Assembly: GCF_036245865.1 (NCBI RefSeq)
Contig: NZ_BTTW01000002.1
Location: forward strand, 1,178,001-1,242,000
From: Corallococcus caeni
Lineage (GTDB): Bacteria > Myxococcota > Myxococcia > Myxococcales > Myxococcaceae
Direction: 5' to 3'
Length of the DNA stretch: 64,000 bases
The notes below the pieces were generated by a model, which was given only the letters and a program-made list of their open reading frames with translations, ran no database searches and was not told the DNA's origin. Position 1 is the first letter of the stretch, and each line of letters begins with the position of its first letter. Positions 53,222 through 63,072 of this stretch are shown here, piece after piece. The position numbers were made by a program, and so were the translations under genes.

Positions 53222-53839
53222 TCATGCGTCGTGCCCGGGCGCCCTGGCGGCGTCCGGGCCGTGCGGGACCCCGTTGCCTCCGTTGTTGCGCACCGGGGCG
53301 GGGGTGTTCCGGATGGCCACATCCTCCAGGGTGGCGAAGGTGCGGAAGGCCCACCAGGCCAGGTTGAACCACGGCGGGCGGGACACCCTGCCGGTCACGG
53401 CCACCTCCGCCGCGCCCGCCACCGCGAAGCCCATGGCCGCCAGCACGCCCAGGTCCATGCGCCCCTCGGTGGCACGCAGCAGGTCCAGGTTGACGCCCTT
53501 GAAGAACTGGCTGGCCGCGCGCGCCACGCCGCTGCCCTCCGCAAGGGCCCGCAGCAGCCTCGCCTCCTCCTCGGGGGGCTCCTCGCCGGGGCGCAGGACC
53601 TCGTCCACGCCGGTGCGCCGGCGCACCTCCTCCAGCACGCGCTCGACGCCCAGGTCCTGGGGGGCGTGGAGGCACAGCACGCTGCCGGTATAGGGCCGCA
53701 CCTGGACCTCGCGCACGCCCTCCACCCGCGTGAGCGCGTCCGCCAGGGACGTGGCCTGCTTCGCGTCGTGCCGCAACCAGGGCAGCCGCAGGCGCGTGCG
53801 CCCCGGCGAGGCGTGGATGACGTGGATGACTTTCGGCAT
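53222..53839 (-). CDS. HMA-like domain protein linked to a P-type ATPase
   Basis: A 205-residue protein with an HMA-like ferredoxin fold in residues 1-75 (VIHVIHASPGRTRLRLPWL, VEGVREVQVRPYTGSVLCLH). It lacks the CxxC metal motif. After an acidic linker (PGEEPPEEEARLL), residues 105-170 form hydrophobic helices (MDLGVLAAMGFAVAGAAEVA). It is the last of three close minus-strand genes with DUF5132 and a P-type ATPase, so it probably assists that transporter. Confidence 0.72.
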   Translation of the reverse strand: MPKVIHVIHASPGRTRLRLPWLRHDAKQATSLADALTRVEGVREVQVRPYTGSVLCLHAPQDLGVERVLEEVRRRTGVDEVLRPGEEPPEEEARLLRALAEGSGVARAASQFFKGVNLDLLRATEGRMDLGVLAAMGFAVAGAAEVAVTGRVSRPPWFNLAWWAFRTFATLEDVAIRNTPAPVRNNGGNGVPHGPDAARAPGHDA

Positions 53840-53848
53840 GTCCGCTCC

Positions 53849-54088
53849 CTAGGCCTGGGCCTCGCCCACCGGGCGCGTGCGCTCGTTGCCGCGGGCCCGG
53901 GCCTTCGCCTCGGCCAGCAGGTCCTCGAGGTCCTCCTGCTTCATGGCGGCGCGCGCGGCCACCCGGTCAACGAAACGGTAGGCCGCGGTGGCCACCTCCA
54001 TGAGGAGGGGACGCAGGTGCTTGCCCAGGAGCATCGTGCCTGCTCCCGCGCCATAGCCCATGAGAAAGGATGGAAGGTCGAACTTCAC
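53849..54088 (-). CDS. DUF5132-like small membrane protein
   Basis: A 79-residue protein with an N-terminal Gly-rich hydrophobic segment (FLMGYGAGAGTMLLGKH) and a charged helical tail (KQEDLEDLLAEAKARARGNE). Its shape recalls PacL-type partners of mycobacterial P-type ATPases. It lies 27 bases after the ATPase gene and 9 before the HMA-like gene. Confidence 0.65.
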   Translation of the reverse strand: MKFDLPSFLMGYGAGAGTMLLGKHLRPLLMEVATAAYRFVDRVAARAAMKQEDLEDLLAEAKARARGNERTRPVGEAQA

Positions 54089-54115
54089 GGCGTTGCCTCC
54101 GGAGGGGAAGTTGCA

Positions 54116-57019
54116 TCAGTCATGGGCCTTGCTCCACGCGGGCAGCGCGCCCATCAGGGCCGGCAGGACGAGGCCCACGGCCAGCCCGCCGAACGTCAGG
54201 ACCGTGGGCGCCGGAAGGCCCAGCACCCGCCGCAGCGGGGGGAGGGTGAGCGCCGCCACGTGCACCGCCGCGGCCCCGCCGATGAAGGCGGGGATGCGCC
54301 ACTCGCCGTCCGAGGGGAGGTGGCGCCGCGCCTGCCTTGGCGCCCGGCACACGGCCGAGTAGCCCAGCTGCACCGCGGTGAGCGTCCCGAACGCCAGCGG
54401 CGGCCCGCCCAGCGCCAGCCCCAGCCCTCCGACGCCCGCCATCAGCGCTCCGTCCCGCACCACGCGCCGCACCGCCGGGCGCGTCAGCAGCGGCATCCCT
54501 GGCGGCGCGGGCGGCCGGTCGAGGACGGCCGGGTCTCCCGGCTCCATGGCCAGGGCGATTCCCGGCAGCGTGTCCGTGAGGAGGTTGATCCACAGCAGCT
54601 GCAGCGGCGTGAGCGGCTCCGAGAGCCCGAGCAGGCCCGCGCCCAGCACCAGCGTCATCTCCGAGAGGTTGGTGGCGAAGAGGAAGCGCAGCGCGCGGCG
54701 CAGGTTGTCCTGGACGATGCGGCCCTCGCCCACCGCGGACATGATGCTGCGCAGGTCCTCGCTGGCCATCACCACGTCGGCCACCGCGCGCGCCATGTCG
54801 CTGGAGCGCACGCCCACCGCCACGCCTACGTCCGCCGCCTGGAGCGCCGGGGCGTCGTTGATGCCGTCCCCCGCCATGGCGACGGTTTCGCCGTGCGCGC
54901 GCAGCGCCTTCACCAGATCCCGCTTGTCCTCCGGCGTCACGCGCGCCAGCACCGCCGTGCGCTCGAGCCTCCGCGAGAGCTCGGCGGCCGGCAGCTCGAG
55001 CATCCGCGCCAGCGCCGCCGGCGTGAGCGTGTCGCCCTCCAGCCCCACCTGCCGGGCGATGGCCTCGGCCGTGCGGGGCTGGTCTCCCGTCAGGATCACC
55101 GTGCGGATGCCCGCGCCGCGCGCCTTGCGCACCGACTCCGCCGCGCCCTCTCGCAGCGGGTCTCTCAACCCCACGAAACCGATGAAGGTATAGCCGTCCG
55201 TGGGCGCGTGTCCGCCGTCTCCGGGAAGCCTCCGCCATGCCAGCCCCAGCACCCGCAGCCCGTCCGCCGCCAGCGCGTCGTTGCGCCGCGCCAGCCGCTC
55301 CCGGATGCGCGCGTCCAGCGGCCCCTTCAGGTCCCGGTCGCACAGGGTCAGCACCTGCTCGGGAGCCCCCTTGACGAAGGCCACCGTGCCGCCCCCGGGC
55401 GCCCGGTGGATGCTCACCACGTAGTGGATGCCCTCGGAGCGCTCGAGGAGGTCGCGGCGAGGGAAGGCGCGACGCAGCGCGGCCCCGTCCAGCCCCGCTG
55501 CGTGCGCGGCGGCCACCAGCGCCTTCTCCGTCGAGCTGCCGGACACCTCCAGCTCCTTGCCGCTGCGGTGGACGTCCACGTCGCTGTTGAGCAGCGCCAG
55601 TGCCAGCGCCAGCGTGGGTGGGTCCTCCAGCACGGCGTCGGGCCTCGGGCGCAGCGAGGCCAGCTCCAGGGCCCCGTCCCCCAGGTCCAGCACTTCCAGC
55701 CGCATCTCGTTGCGGGTGAGCGTGCCCGTCTTGTCCGTGCAGATGACGGTGACGCCTCCGAGCGCTTCGGCGGCGGAGACGCGCCGCACCACCAGGCCGC
55801 GCGCGTGCAGCCGCTGCATGGCGCGCACCAGCGCGGCGGTCGCCACCAGGGGCAGGCCCTCTGGCAGCGCCGCCACGCCCAGCGCCACCGCGCCGCGCAG
55901 CACCTGGGGCCCGGAGCGGCCGTGCGCCAGCCCCACCAGGGCGGACAGCCCCGCCGCGCCCACGGAGGCCACCGCCACGCGCCGGTCGAGCTGGCCCAGC
56001 TTGCGCGTCAGCGGCGTGGCGGGCGCGGACTCCTGGGCCACCAGCTCCCGCACGCGCGCCTGCTCCGTATCCGCCCCGGTGGCCACCACCAGGGCGCGCC
56101 CATGTCCCGAAGCCACCGTGGTGCCCGCGAACAGCAGCGACGCCCGCTCCGCCAGCGGCGCCCGCGCATCCACGGGCGCGGCCTGCTTGGCCTGCGGCTC
56201 GCTCTCGCCGGTGAGGGGCGCCTCGTCCGCGGTGAGCCGGTGCGCGTCCAGCACGCGCACGTCCGCGGGCAGCACGTCCCCCGCGCGCAGCAGCACCACG
56301 TCTCCGGGCACGAGCTCCGCCACCGGCAACGTGAGGAGGACGCCGCCGCGCAGCACCTGCGCCGCGCCCGCCTCCAGCTTCTGCCAGGAGGCGAGCAGCT
56401 CCTGGTTGCGGCGCTCGATGCGGTAGCCGATGCCCGCGTTGAGCCCCACCACCGTGAGGATGGCGGTCGCCTCCACCGCGTCTCCGGCCAGCACCGAGGC
56501 CCCCGCCGAGCCCACCAGCAGCAGCGTGGGCACGGTGGCCAGTTGCGAGCCCAGCATGGACAGGCGCGAGCGCGGCTTCTCCGCCACCACCAGGTTGGGG
56601 CCGTAGTGCCTGAGCCGCCGCGCCGCCTCCTCCGAGGTGAGTCCCTGGTCCGTGCCGTCCAACCGGGCCAGCACCGCCTCCACGGTCATCGCGTGCCACG
56701 GCTCCCGGGGAGCGCTCCGCGTGCCCGGCACCGGGCGGGCGTGGTGCGGGACGGGCCAGGCGACCGGCTCGTCGGGTTCATCGCGCAGTCGGGCCAGCAG
56801 CGGGGCCTCCGGCGCGTAGCGCACCAGCAGGCGGCCGGTGCGGGGCTCCGCGCGGGCCTCCTGGATGCCGGGCCAGGTGGCGAAGGTGCGCTCCAGCCGC
56901 TCCCCGAGGACGTGGTTCCACCGCAGGCCGGGGACCTCCAGACGCAACCGCCGCGCCGCGGTCGAGTGGCGGACCACCCTCGCGGGCGCCGCCTGTCCGT
57001 CCATGAGGAACACCATCAT
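54116..57019 (-). CDS. P-type cation ATPase
   Basis: A 967-residue P-type ATPase. Order: an HMA-like N-terminal domain without CxxC (RRLRLEVPGLRWNHVLGERL), a CBS-like or N-terminal cation-ATPase segment (EEAARRLRHYGPNLV), and the actuator loop with LTGESEPQAK. The fourth helix contains PEGLP rather than CPx. Then come the phosphorylation site VICTDKTGTLTRNEM, the hinge GDGINDAPAL, and further C-terminal helices. PEGL is typical of Ca/Mg-type P2 pumps, so heavy-metal specificity is unlikely from the helix motif. ATG 57019 follows a G-rich run; GTG 57034 is an alternative. Ion unknown. Confidence 0.88.
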   Translation of the reverse strand: MMVFLMDGQAAPARVVRHSTAARRLRLEVPGLRWNHVLGERLERTFATWPGIQEARAEPRTGRLLVRYAPEAPLLARLRDEPDEPVAWPVPHHARPVPGTRSAPREPWHAMTVEAVLARLDGTDQGLTSEEAARRLRHYGPNLVVAEKPRSRLSMLGSQLATVPTLLLVGSAGASVLAGDAVEATAILTVVGLNAGIGYRIERRNQELLASWQKLEAGAAQVLRGGVLLTLPVAELVPGDVVLLRAGDVLPADVRVLDAHRLTADEAPLTGESEPQAKQAAPVDARAPLAERASLLFAGTTVASGHGRALVVATGADTEQARVRELVAQESAPATPLTRKLGQLDRRVAVASVGAAGLSALVGLAHGRSGPQVLRGAVALGVAALPEGLPLVATAALVRAMQRLHARGLVVRRVSAAEALGGVTVICTDKTGTLTRNEMRLEVLDLGDGALELASLRPRPDAVLEDPPTLALALALLNSDVDVHRSGKELEVSGSSTEKALVAAAHAAGLDGAALRRAFPRRDLLERSEGIHYVVSIHRAPGGGTVAFVKGAPEQVLTLCDRDLKGPLDARIRERLARRNDALAADGLRVLGLAWRRLPGDGGHAPTDGYTFIGFVGLRDPLREGAAESVRKARGAGIRTVILTGDQPRTAEAIARQVGLEGDTLTPAALARMLELPAAELSRRLERTAVLARVTPEDKRDLVKALRAHGETVAMAGDGINDAPALQAADVGVAVGVRSSDMARAVADVVMASEDLRSIMSAVGEGRIVQDNLRRALRFLFATNLSEMTLVLGAGLLGLSEPLTPLQLLWINLLTDTLPGIALAMEPGDPAVLDRPPAPPGMPLLTRPAVRRVVRDGALMAGVGGLGLALGGPPLAFGTLTAVQLGYSAVCRAPRQARRHLPSDGEWRIPAFIGGAAAVHVAALTLPPLRRVLGLPAPTVLTFGGLAVGLVLPALMGALPAWSKAHD

Positions 57020-57193
57020 CCGCAGCCCCCCCACGCCCCGGCATGAGAGGTGGGCGTGGCGGCCCGTCCGGACAAGGCGGCCCGGCGCGCCAGGGGACGG
57101 TGAGGAGGTGACACCCGCGCGCCGGCCGTTCCACCTCTCAACACCCTGCTCGTCCTTCAGTCCCGGGAGGCAGGACCTGGAGGGACGGGGGGC

Positions 57194-58435
57194 TCAGTGG
57201 TGGAGGTGCGCTGGCGTCTCCCGTGCCTTCGCCGCCCGCGAGGTCTTGCGGCTGGCGGGCTTGCGTGCGGGCCGCGTGGCGGCTCGTACCGGGGCGGCGA
57301 ACGCGTGGGTCACGCCCTCCGTGCGGTAGCGCCGCACCAGCGCGTCCAGGTGTCCGCTGTCCATGGAGGTGTGCAGGGCCTCCGCGGCCCTCCGCAGCAG
57401 GTCTCGCTCGGGGGCGGACACGGTGAGGTCCGCGGCGGAGAGCTGGTTCAGCGACCACATGAGGACCTCGCGCGCCCTGGCCGGCGCCGAGCGCAGGCGC
57501 TTGAGCCACGCGGAGGCATCCTCCACGAAGCGCTCCGTGGTCTCCTGGCGCCGTGACGGGGGGAGCCGGGCGAGCTGGTGGGCGAGCACGGCGGACTCCT
57601 CCTGCCTGAGGCGGCCATCGGAGACGAAGAGGAACCAGGCGCTCTCCATCAGCAGGCTCACGGCCTCCGGGGCCACGCGGCGGATGGCGGCGTCGGCGTC
57701 CTCCAGGGCGCGGCGCAGCCGCACGTACCCCAGCACGGACCGGCCCAGCCGCCGGGTGCGCCGCCAGTTGGCCACGGAGGACGTCACCACGTTCAGGAAG
57801 GGTACGAGGTTGCGCGACACGCTCTCGCCCAACAGCTTCGACCCCAGGTCCTCGCCCAGGTCGGTCGCCTTCGCCCGCGCCAGGTGCTCCACGCGCCCCA
57901 GGCCGAGCGGGTCCTCCTCGTCCTCGGCGTGTTCTGCCTGGCCGCGGGTGATGGCGTAGAGGCGCGAGAAGTCGGAGGGGTCCTCCGGGTCGAAGCGCAC
58001 CTGGAACGCGCTGGCCAGGTCACACGCCATCCGCAGGTTGATGAGGGCATTCACGACCATCTCCGTCGTGACGGCCAGCCCCGCGGCGGGGATGCCCACC
58101 ACCAGCCCGGGGACACCCGCGTCCGCTGAGGCCACGGTGATTCCGGAGGTCACCGAGCCGCTCCCCGCGCCGGAGAGGAAGGCGGCCCCGCAGGCGCGCC
58201 GGATGATGGCTTCGGTGGTGTCCGCGCCCGTCCCCTTCGCGGCGGCGGCCCGGTGCAGCCGGTGCGCGTCGTAGTGCCGCAGGTAGGTGGACAGCAGCTT
58301 GGTGAACCAGCGCCCCGTGCGCAGGTCCCTGGGGGAGAGTTCGTGCGTCAGCGCCCCCACCAGCTGCCAGGAGCGCTGGAGGAGCGCCGCGCCTTCCTCG
58401 CGCTCGCGTGGAGCCAATTCCATCGTCTGCGTCAT
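57194..58435 (-). CDS. EcsC-like hypothetical protein with basic tail
   Basis: A 413-residue protein with a strong ribosome binding site (GAGGAGG) before ATG 58435. The middle (ACGAAFLSGAGSGSVTSGIT, GIPAAGLAVTTEMVVNALIN) resembles the glycine-rich amphipathic region of EcsC-like proteins. Residues about 255-360 look like a TerB-type helical domain (LLMESAWFLFVSDGRLRQEE). The C-terminal 40 residues are Arg/Lys/Ala-rich, of the kind seen in nucleic-acid-binding tails. Function unknown. It lies upstream of the P-type ATPase with 174 bases between and may be a separate transcript. Confidence 0.65.
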   Translation of the reverse strand: MTQTMELAPREREEGAALLQRSWQLVGALTHELSPRDLRTGRWFTKLLSTYLRHYDAHRLHRAAAAKGTGADTTEAIIRRACGAAFLSGAGSGSVTSGITVASADAGVPGLVVGIPAAGLAVTTEMVVNALINLRMACDLASAFQVRFDPEDPSDFSRLYAITRGQAEHAEDEEDPLGLGRVEHLARAKATDLGEDLGSKLLGESVSRNLVPFLNVVTSSVANWRRTRRLGRSVLGYVRLRRALEDADAAIRRVAPEAVSLLMESAWFLFVSDGRLRQEESAVLAHQLARLPPSRRQETTERFVEDASAWLKRLRSAPARAREVLMWSLNQLSAADLTVSAPERDLLRRAAEALHTSMDSGHLDALVRRYRTEGVTHAFAAPVRAATRPARKPASRKTSRAAKARETPAHLHH

Positions 58436-58713
58436 GGTTCCTCCTCGAGGACTCGCGCCAGCAGGGCCAGACCCCGCTTTCCGTGCGGCCTCGCCTCGCA
58501 AGAACCTTGGACACGCGCGCAAGCCCTGGCAGACACCGGCGCCAGGGGAGCAGCCCCTCGAAGGCCCGTAACGGCCTCGTCACCTGCTCGCTCGACAAAG
58601 TCGTCCACGCGCGGTGGTCACAACCTGAACAGATTTTCAAGGGAGCAAACGCGGGACGATTCGGCTACAGCGCGGCCATTCCCTGACACGGCTGCTCCTC
58701 TCAGCCGGTTCGA

Positions 58714-59901
58714 GTGCCCACGATGCATGCTCCTGCTCCTGAAGTGCCTCTCTCCTCACCGCGCCCTGCCAGCCGCGTCAAGCGGTGGGTCATCGGCGTG
58801 CTGCTGCTGGTCGCGGTCTTCGCGGGACTCGTCGCGGTCAAGGCGGGCCAGATCGTCGCGATGATCAAGGCCGGTGAAACCTTCGTGCCGCCGCCGGAGT
58901 CCGTCACCTCCGCCCAGGCGGAGTCCTTCGGCTGGCAGGGGACACGGAGCGCCGTCGGCACGGTGATCGCGCTGCGCGGCGTGACCCTGAGCGCGGAGCT
59001 GCCGGGCGTCGTCAACGACATCCGCTTCGACAGCGGCGCCTCGGTGAAGAAGGGCCAGGTGCTCGTCCAGCTGGATACCTCCAGCGAGCTGGCGCAGCTG
59101 GCCGGCGCCGAGGCCGACGCGGAGCTGTCGCGGCTGAACCGGGACCGCGCCGAGAAGCTCAACGCCCAGGGGGCCAACACCCAGTCGGACCTGGATGCCG
59201 TCCGGGCCCGGGCAACCCAGGCCGCGGCCACCGTCGCGCACCTGAAGTCCCTCATCGCGAAGAAGACCATCCGCGCGCCCTTCGAGGGCCGCGTCGGCAT
59301 CCGGCAGGTGGAGCTGGGGCAGCTCGTCTCCCCGGGCAACCCCATCGTCTCCCTCCAGTCCACCAGCCCCGCGCTCGTGGAGTTCCAGCTCCCCCAGCAG
59401 GCGCTGGCCCAGGTGAAGCAGGGCCAGAAGGTGCGCCTGCGCGTCGACGTCTTCCCGGGCGAGTCCTGGGAGGGGGACCTCACCACCATCAACCCGGAGG
59501 TGGAGATGTCCTCGCGCAACGTGCGCATGCGCGCCACCGTGCCCAACGCGGACGGCCGGCTCCTGCCGGGCATGTTCGCCAGCGTGGAGGTGCTCTCCGA
59601 CGCCAGCGAGCCCGTGGTCGCCATCCCCGCCACCGCCGTCCTCTTCGCGCCCTATGGCGACTCGGTGTTCACCCTCGCCGAGGGCAAGGACGCCGCGGGA
59701 AAGACGGCCCTGCTGGCGCGCCAGCAGTTCGTGCGGCTGGGTGAGCGCCGGGGTGACTACGTCGCGGTGACGTCCGGCCTCAAGCCCGGGCAGACCGTGG
59801 TCAGCAGCGGCGTCTTCAAGCTGAAGAACGGCGCGGCCGTCGTCGTGAACAACGCGCTGGCGCCTCCCGTCGAGGCCGCGCCCCAGCCGGTGAACCCGTA
59901 G
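58714..59901 (+). CDS. RND efflux periplasmic adaptor
   Basis: A 395-residue membrane fusion protein. It has an N-terminal anchor (RWVIGVLLLVAVFAGLVAV), a lipoyl-like half-motif VVNDIRFDSGASVKKGQVLV, a coiled-coil hairpin (ELAQLAGAEADAELSRLNRD) and a second half TIRAPFEGRVGIRQVELGQL. Barrel and proximal domains follow (LLPGMFASVEVL). It is an HlyD/AcrA-type subunit for the RND pump that starts 21 bases later. GTG 58714 or ATG 58723 is the start. No outer-membrane channel gene is present. Confidence 0.88.
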   Translation: MPTMHAPAPEVPLSSPRPASRVKRWVIGVLLLVAVFAGLVAVKAGQIVAMIKAGETFVPPPESVTSAQAESFGWQGTRSAVGTVIALRGVTLSAELPGVVNDIRFDSGASVKKGQVLVQLDTSSELAQLAGAEADAELSRLNRDRAEKLNAQGANTQSDLDAVRARATQAAATVAHLKSLIAKKTIRAPFEGRVGIRQVELGQLVSPGNPIVSLQSTSPALVEFQLPQQALAQVKQGQKVRLRVDVFPGESWEGDLTTINPEVEMSSRNVRMRATVPNADGRLLPGMFASVEVLSDASEPVVAIPATAVLFAPYGDSVFTLAEGKDAAGKTALLARQQFVRLGERRGDYVAVTSGLKPGQTVVSSGVFKLKNGAAVVVNNALAPPVEAAPQPVNP

Positions 59902-59921
59902 GGACGCGGAGAGGCGAACCC

Positions 59922-62900
59922 ATGAACTTCACCGACCTTTTCATCCGGCGTCCGGTCGTGGCGCTGGTCGTCAACCTCGTCATCATCATCGCGGGCCTGC
60001 AGGCCCTGCGCACCCTCAACGTGCGGCAGTACCCGCGCAGCGAGAACGCCGACATCACCGTCACCACGGTCTACGTCGGCGCCAACGCGGAGCTCGTCCG
60101 TGGCTTCATCACCACGCCGCTGGAGCGCGTCATCGCCGCGGCGGACGGCATCGACTACGTCGAGTCCACCAGCTCGCAGAACATCTCCATCATCCGTGCG
60201 CGGCTCAAGCTCAACTACGACGCCAACCGCGCCCTGAGTGAGATCAGCGCCAAGGTGGACCAGGTTCGCGGCGACCTTCCGCCCGAGTCCCAGGTCCCCG
60301 TGCTGAGCATCGAGTCCGCGGACAGCCAGTTCGCCGTCGCGTACCTCAACTTCACCTCTGACTTCCTCCAGCAGAACGAGCTGTCCGACTACCTGGTGCG
60401 CGTGGTGCAGCCCCGGCTGTCCTCGGTGGAGGGCGTGCAGCGCGCGGACATCCTCGGGGCGCGCACGTTCGCCATGCGGGTGTGGATGAAGCCGGACGCG
60501 ATGGCCGCGCTCAACGTCAGCCCCATCCAGGTCCGTCAGGCGCTCACCGCCAACAACGCGCTCGCGGCCGTGGGCCAGACGAAGGGCTCGCTCGTCCAGG
60601 TGAACCTCACCGCGAACACGGGCCTGCGCTCCGTGGAGGAGTTCAAGCAGCTCATCGTCCGCAAGGACGGTGGCGCGGTGGTGCGGCTGTCGGACGTCGC
60701 GGACGTGGTGCTCGGCGCCGAGGACTACGACACCGACGTGACGCTCAACGGGAAGACGGCGGTCTTCGTCGGCATCTGGTCGCTCCCCAACGCCAACTCG
60801 CTGGACGTCATGCAGCGCATCCGCAAGGAGATGGAGTCGCTCAAGAAGGACCTGCCCGAGCAGATCCACGGCGGCGTCGCCTTCGACGGCACGGACTACA
60901 TCCAGAACGCCATCGACGAGGTGGTGAGCACGCTCGGCGAGACGCTGCTCATCGTGGTCCTGGTCATCTTCCTGTTCCTGGGCTCCGTGCGCTCCATCCT
61001 GGTGCCGGTGGTGGCCATCCCGGTGTCGCTCATCGGCACGGTGTTCCTGATGCAGGTGTTCGGCTTCACGGTGAACCTGCTCACCCTGCTCGCGGTGGTG
61101 CTGTCGGTGGGCCTGGTCGTGGACGACGCCATCGTCGTGGTGGAGAACGTGGAGCGCCACCTGCGCGACGGCCTGCGCCCGGTGGACGCCGCCCTCAAGA
61201 GCGCGCGGGAGCTGGTGGGTCCCATCATCGCGATGACGCTCACGCTCGCCGCGGTGTACGCGCCCATCGCCTTCCAGGGTGGCCTCACGGGCTCGCTGTT
61301 CCGCGAGTTCGCGCTCACGCTGGCCGGCGCGGTGACCCTGTCGGGCGTGGTGGCGCTGACGCTCTCCCCGATGATGTCCTCCGTGCTCCTGAAGGCGGGC
61401 CACGAGGACAAGGGGTTCGCGGGCGTCATCAACCGCGCCTTCGCGCGCCTGCGGGCAGCGTATGCCCGCTCCCTGGACAGCTCGCTCCTCGTCCGCGGGC
61501 CCGTCTACGCGGCGTGGATCTTCCTGAGCGTGCTCGCCCTGGTGATGTTCAGCCAGTCGGCCCGGGAGCTGGCGCCGGTGGAGGACCAGGACTTCGTCAT
61601 CGGCATCGTCAGCACCCCGTCCAACTCCACCCTGGATCAGCTGAAGCCGTCCGTGACCCGGACCAGCGAGTTGCTGATGGACATGCCGGAGTCCAGCTTC
61701 AACTTCCAGATCGTGCAGCCGAGCAATGGCTTCTGGGGCCTGGTGCTGAAGCCGTTCAAGGAGCGCACGCGCACCACGGCGCAGGTGCTGGCGGAGGCGC
61801 AGGCGCGGGTGAACACCCTCCCCGCGGTCCAGACGTTCGCCCTCCAGCCCCCCGCGCTGCCGGGCGGTGGCAACTTCCCGGTGGAGTTCGTCATCGCCTC
61901 CACGGCGGAGGCGGATGAGCTGCTGGGCTTCGCGCAGCAGCTCCAGGAGAAGGCGGCGCAGAGCGGGCTGTTCGCCTTCCCGCCCATCATCGACGTGAAG
62001 CTGGACCAGCCCCAGTCGGAGGTCGAGGTCGACCGTGAGAAGGTCGCGCAGCTGGGCCTGAACCTGGGGACGGTGGGCATGGACCTGGGGTCCGCCGTGG
62101 GCGGCAACTACGTCAACCGGTTCAACATCGCTGGGCGCAGCTACAAGGTCATCCCGCAGGTCCTGCGGACCTCCCGCCTCAACCCGGAGCAGCTCAAGGA
62201 CATCCACGTCACGGGTCCCGACGGCAAGCTCGTGGCGCTGTCGTCCATCGCAACCCTCAAGGAGAAGGTGGCGCCCCGGTCGCTCAACCGCTTCCAGCAG
62301 CTCAATGCGGTGAAGCTCAGCGGCGTGGCCATCCGCCCGCTAGATGAGGCGCTGACCTACCTGGAGACGGAAGCCGCGAAGATCCTGCCCGCGGGCTACC
62401 GCATCGACTACACGGGCGAGTCCCGGCAGCTGCGCCTGGAGGGCGACTCGTTCGCCCCGGCGTTCGGGCTGGCGGTGGTGCTCATCTTCCTGGTGCTCGC
62501 GGCCCAGTTCAACAGCTTCAGGGATCCGCTCATCATCCTCGCCGGGTCGGTGCCGCTGGCGCTCTTCGGCGCGCTGACGACCACGTTCCTGCGGATGCCG
62601 AACCCGACGATGCCGTACTTCACGGACAGCTTCACCACCACGCTCAACATCTACTCCCAGGTGGGCCTGGTGACGCTGGTGGGGCTCATCGCGAAGAACG
62701 GCATCCTCATCGTGGACTTCGCCAACCGCCTCCAGGAGGAGGGAAGGACGAAGCTCGAGGCGGTGAAGGAGGCGGCGGCCGAACGGCTCCGTCCCATCCT
62801 GATGACGACCGTGGCCACGGTCGCGGGCCACTTCCCGCTGGTGCTGGTGTCGGGCCCGGGCGCGGCGGCGCGCAACAGCATCGGGCTCGTGCTGGTGACG

Positions 62901-63029
62901 GGCATGGCGCTGGGCACGCTCTTCACCCTCTACTTCGTGCCGGCCATCTACCTGCTCATCGCGAAGACGCGCACCGCGGCCGCCAGCGAAGCCGTGGCAC
63001 CGCGGGAGCAGCCCGAGGTCGCCACGTAG
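59922..63029 (+). CDS. RND family multidrug-type efflux transporter
   Basis: A 1035-residue inner-membrane proton antiporter of the HAE1/AcrB type. Helix 1 is VVALVVNLVIIIAGLQ. The first periplasmic loop contains YPRSENADITVTTVYVGAN. Helix 4 has the proton-relay pair Asp401-Asp402 (SVGLVVDDAIVVVENVERHL). The second half repeats the fold, with LVGLIAKNGILIVDFANRLQ. The substrate class is probably organic solutes or drugs rather than metals, judging by the helix-4 motif. It forms a two-gene operon with the adaptor and ends before a strong terminator. Confidence 0.92.
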   Translation: MNFTDLFIRRPVVALVVNLVIIIAGLQALRTLNVRQYPRSENADITVTTVYVGANAELVRGFITTPLERVIAAADGIDYVESTSSQNISIIRARLKLNYDANRALSEISAKVDQVRGDLPPESQVPVLSIESADSQFAVAYLNFTSDFLQQNELSDYLVRVVQPRLSSVEGVQRADILGARTFAMRVWMKPDAMAALNVSPIQVRQALTANNALAAVGQTKGSLVQVNLTANTGLRSVEEFKQLIVRKDGGAVVRLSDVADVVLGAEDYDTDVTLNGKTAVFVGIWSLPNANSLDVMQRIRKEMESLKKDLPEQIHGGVAFDGTDYIQNAIDEVVSTLGETLLIVVLVIFLFLGSVRSILVPVVAIPVSLIGTVFLMQVFGFTVNLLTLLAVVLSVGLVVDDAIVVVENVERHLRDGLRPVDAALKSARELVGPIIAMTLTLAAVYAPIAFQGGLTGSLFREFALTLAGAVTLSGVVALTLSPMMSSVLLKAGHEDKGFAGVINRAFARLRAAYARSLDSSLLVRGPVYAAWIFLSVLALVMFSQSARELAPVEDQDFVIGIVSTPSNSTLDQLKPSVTRTSELLMDMPESSFNFQIVQPSNGFWGLVLKPFKERTRTTAQVLAEAQARVNTLPAVQTFALQPPALPGGGNFPVEFVIASTAEADELLGFAQQLQEKAAQSGLFAFPPIIDVKLDQPQSEVEVDREKVAQLGLNLGTVGMDLGSAVGGNYVNRFNIAGRSYKVIPQVLRTSRLNPEQLKDIHVTGPDGKLVALSSIATLKEKVAPRSLNRFQQLNAVKLSGVAIRPLDEALTYLETEAAKILPAGYRIDYTGESRQLRLEGDSFAPAFGLAVVLIFLVLAAQFNSFRDPLIILAGSVPLALFGALTTTFLRMPNPTMPYFTDSFTTTLNIYSQVGLVTLVGLIAKNGILIVDFANRLQEEGRTKLEAVKEAAAERLRPILMTTVATVAGHFPLVLVSGPGAAARNSIGLVLVTGMALGTLFTLYFVPAIYLLIAKTRTAAASEAVAPREQPEVAT

Positions 63030-63041
63030 CGGCTGCGAAGT

Positions 63042-63072
63042 CGCTGGGGCCCGTGGCTCACGGGTCCCAGCG
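63042..63072. terminator. 14-base hairpin after the RND operon
   Basis: CGCTGGGGCCCGTG (63042-63055) pairs with CACGGGTCCCAGCG (63059-63072) with one G-T mismatch and a 3-base loop. It begins 12 bases after the RND stop codon. Confidence 0.65.

Noticed and set aside
53222-57019. Heavy-metal (CPx) pump assignment for the P-type ATPase
   Set aside because: Helix 4 has PEGLP and the HMA-like domain lacks CxxC, so a copper or cadmium pump is not supported.
52607-57046. A 1479-codon plus-strand open frame
   Set aside because: It is the antisense shadow of the P-type ATPase and neighbours; the composition is Arg/His/Gln-rich with no domain, as expected from a high-GC complementary strand.
59757-62207. 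An 816-codon minus-strand open frame
   Set aside because: Antisense to the clearly real RND transporter; its His/Asp/Arg-rich repeats are codon artefacts.
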